DNA of 64,000 nucleotides from the NCBI RefSeq assembly GCF_014207845.1, contig NZ_JACHLC010000004.1, positions 124,001 through 188,000 on the forward strand, in the 5' to 3' direction. The notes below the pieces were generated by a model, which did no database searches, was not told the origin of the DNA, and was given only the letters and a program-made list of their open reading frames with translations. The translations under genes and the position numbers were made by a program. This stretch comes from Chryseobacterium shigense (GTDB lineage Bacteria; Bacteroidota; Bacteroidia; Flavobacteriales; Weeksellaceae). Shown piece after piece: positions 63,085 to 64,000 of this stretch (its first letter is position 1; every line of letters starts with the position of its first letter).

Positions 63085-63846
63085 ATGAATGTTTTTATAG
63101 CAGGTGGAACTTCCGGTATTGGCTACGCTCTTGCCCGGCATTATCTTGAAAAAGGATATTGCGTGGGAGTCTGCGGAAGAGATCTGAAAAAAATCCCTGA
63201 AAGCCTTTCTGAAAAATTTAAACCTTTTCAGGCAAATGTTTGTGATATAGATTCTATTTCGGCTGCGGTGCATTCATTTACAGGCCATGAAAACAATCTG
63301 GATATTTTCATCAATTGCGCAGGAAGCTATGCTGAAGATGTTGCAGGAAAAATTTCTTATGAAGAGGCTGAAGAAATGCTTCAAACCAATATTCTGGGAA
63401 CAGTTAACTGCTTTGAAACTGCCAGGAAAGCAATGAAAGGGCATACAAAAGGAAAGATTGCAGTTATTGCTTCTGTCTCCGGAATCATGGACTATGAAAA
63501 CTCCAGCCTGTATACCAAGACAAAACGGTCTGTGATCCAGATCGCCGATGCTTACCGCCGGGCTCTGAAACCGTTTGGAATTTCCGTAACGGCTGTTGCT
63601 CCCGGATATATAGACACCGGAAAATTACGGCAACTAAATAACAATGACCTGAGTAAAAAACCATTCCTTACCGATGTTGAAACCGCTGTGAATATTATTT
63701 CTACAGCTATTGAAAAGCAGGAAAAGCTAATAATTTTCCCTGCAAAAATGAAGTGGATGATGAAATCATTATCCTTACTCCCATCTTTTTTATTGAATAT
63801 AATTATGTACAGGAAAGCCCAATGGATGAAAGACGACCAACCATAA
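63085..63846 (+). CDS. Short-chain dehydrogenase/reductase
   Basis: 253 residues. Rossmann start MNVFIAGGTSGIGYALARHY (the GxxxGIG motif), INCAGSY (NAG variant), catalytic Ser in IASVSGIMDY and YTKTK (YxxxK) at about 151-155. The late VTAVAPGYIDTG is typical. NAD(P)H-dependent; the C-terminal hydrophobic segment (about 225-245) suggests membrane association, consistent with acting on a lipid. Thirty-eight bases after the patatin-like gene; its end overlaps the next start. Confidence 0.87.
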   Translation: MNVFIAGGTSGIGYALARHYLEKGYCVGVCGRDLKKIPESLSEKFKPFQANVCDIDSISAAVHSFTGHENNLDIFINCAGSYAEDVAGKISYEEAEEMLQTNILGTVNCFETARKAMKGHTKGKIAVIASVSGIMDYENSSLYTKTKRSVIQIADAYRRALKPFGISVTAVAPGYIDTGKLRQLNNNDLSKKPFLTDVETAVNIISTAIEKQEKLIIFPAKMKWMMKSLSLLPSFLLNIIMYRKAQWMKDDQP

Positions 63847-64000
63847 AACAGCGGATTTATGCTTTCATTCTGTGTGCCCTTGCATTCATGGTTATTTATA
63901 ATTTTGCAGCATGGTATACGTCAAAGGCTGAAAAAGTCCCGTCATTCGTATTTGATTTTGAAAAGCAGATCCCGTTTCTGCCATGGAGCATTATTCCGTA
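63822..64000 (+). CDS. PAP2-superfamily-like membrane protein, truncated by window
   Basis: The first 59 residues from ATG 63822: a short basic N-tail (MDERRPTIKQR), a TM helix (about 12-31), then FVFDFEKQIPFLPWSIIPY at the window end. The segment P(F/L)xPWSIIPY followed by a second helix is typical of PAP2-type inositol/phospholipid phosphatases such as YnbD. That reading rests on a short stretch. It overlaps the SDR gene by 25 bp, so the operon goes on beyond the window. Confidence 0.55.
   Translation, partial: MDERRPTIKQRIYAFILCALAFMVIYNFAAWYTSKAEKVPSFVFDFEKQIPFLPWSIIP

Overview
The window looks like a chromosomal segment of a Chryseobacterium-like member of the Weeksellaceae (Bacteroidota, Flavobacteriia). 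The reasons are low GC, two SusC/SusD pairs, the TamB plus lipoprotein-TamL pair, a fused CcoN-CcoO cbb3 oxidase, and promoters of the Bacteroidota type (TTG, 19-20 bp, TAnnTTTG). Start codons mostly lack a Shine-Dalgarno sequence. I see no rRNA, IS element, prophage or CRISPR array. Most of it is ordinary core genome with short accessory insertions.

Layout. 1-9.4 kb: PepSY-associated membrane protein, beta-barrel protein, 1-Cys peroxiredoxin, MscS channel, a Cys-motif membrane protein, sucC, a CLC-type channel, and a minus-strand set of class II HMG-CoA reductase, a 55-residue membrane protein, an exported unknown and a DUF423 protein. 9.5-14.7 kb: radical-SAM/TIGR03915 DNA-metabolism pair, DUF4846 lipoprotein, pfkA-gapA. 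14.9-23.5 kb: an AT-rich unknown exported protein, a LuxR regulator with a duplicated leader, MpaB-like oxygenase, recA, AraC regulator, alkyltransferase-like protein, hydrolase and XRE regulator. 23.7-32 kb: htpG, a membrane protein, a deoxyhypusine-synthase-like enzyme, arfB, menE, twin tRNA-Gln genes, TonB-like protein, amino-acid permease and XRE regulator. 32-44 kb: cbb3 oxidase (ccoNO, ccoP), then tamB-tamL-yihY. 44-55.4 kb: argS and two susC-susD pairs, all on the minus strand. 55.7-60.4 kb: rnhB, an unlisted 45-residue double-glycine leader peptide gene, yidC and pyrG. 60.6-64 kb: a plus-strand operon resembling E. coli ynbAB and ynbD (CDP-alcohol phosphotransferase, CdsA-like, patatin-like, SDR, start of a PAP2-like protein), cut by the window end.

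How the genes work together. tamB and tamL overlap (TAATG) and should form the envelope Tam complex. The two SusCD pairs have nearly identical promoters and are probably co-regulated nutrient importers. ccoNO-ccoP forms an oxidase with an FNR-like box upstream but without its assembly genes nearby. The last operon is a plausible lipid headgroup or remodelling pathway. The least explained items are the Cys-rich GG-leader peptide between near-identical terminators, the ynb-like lipid operon with altered catalytic residues, the 80-bp duplicated LuxR leader, a 21-bp perfect palindrome after a hydrolase gene, and an inverted repeat on the peroxiredoxin promoter.
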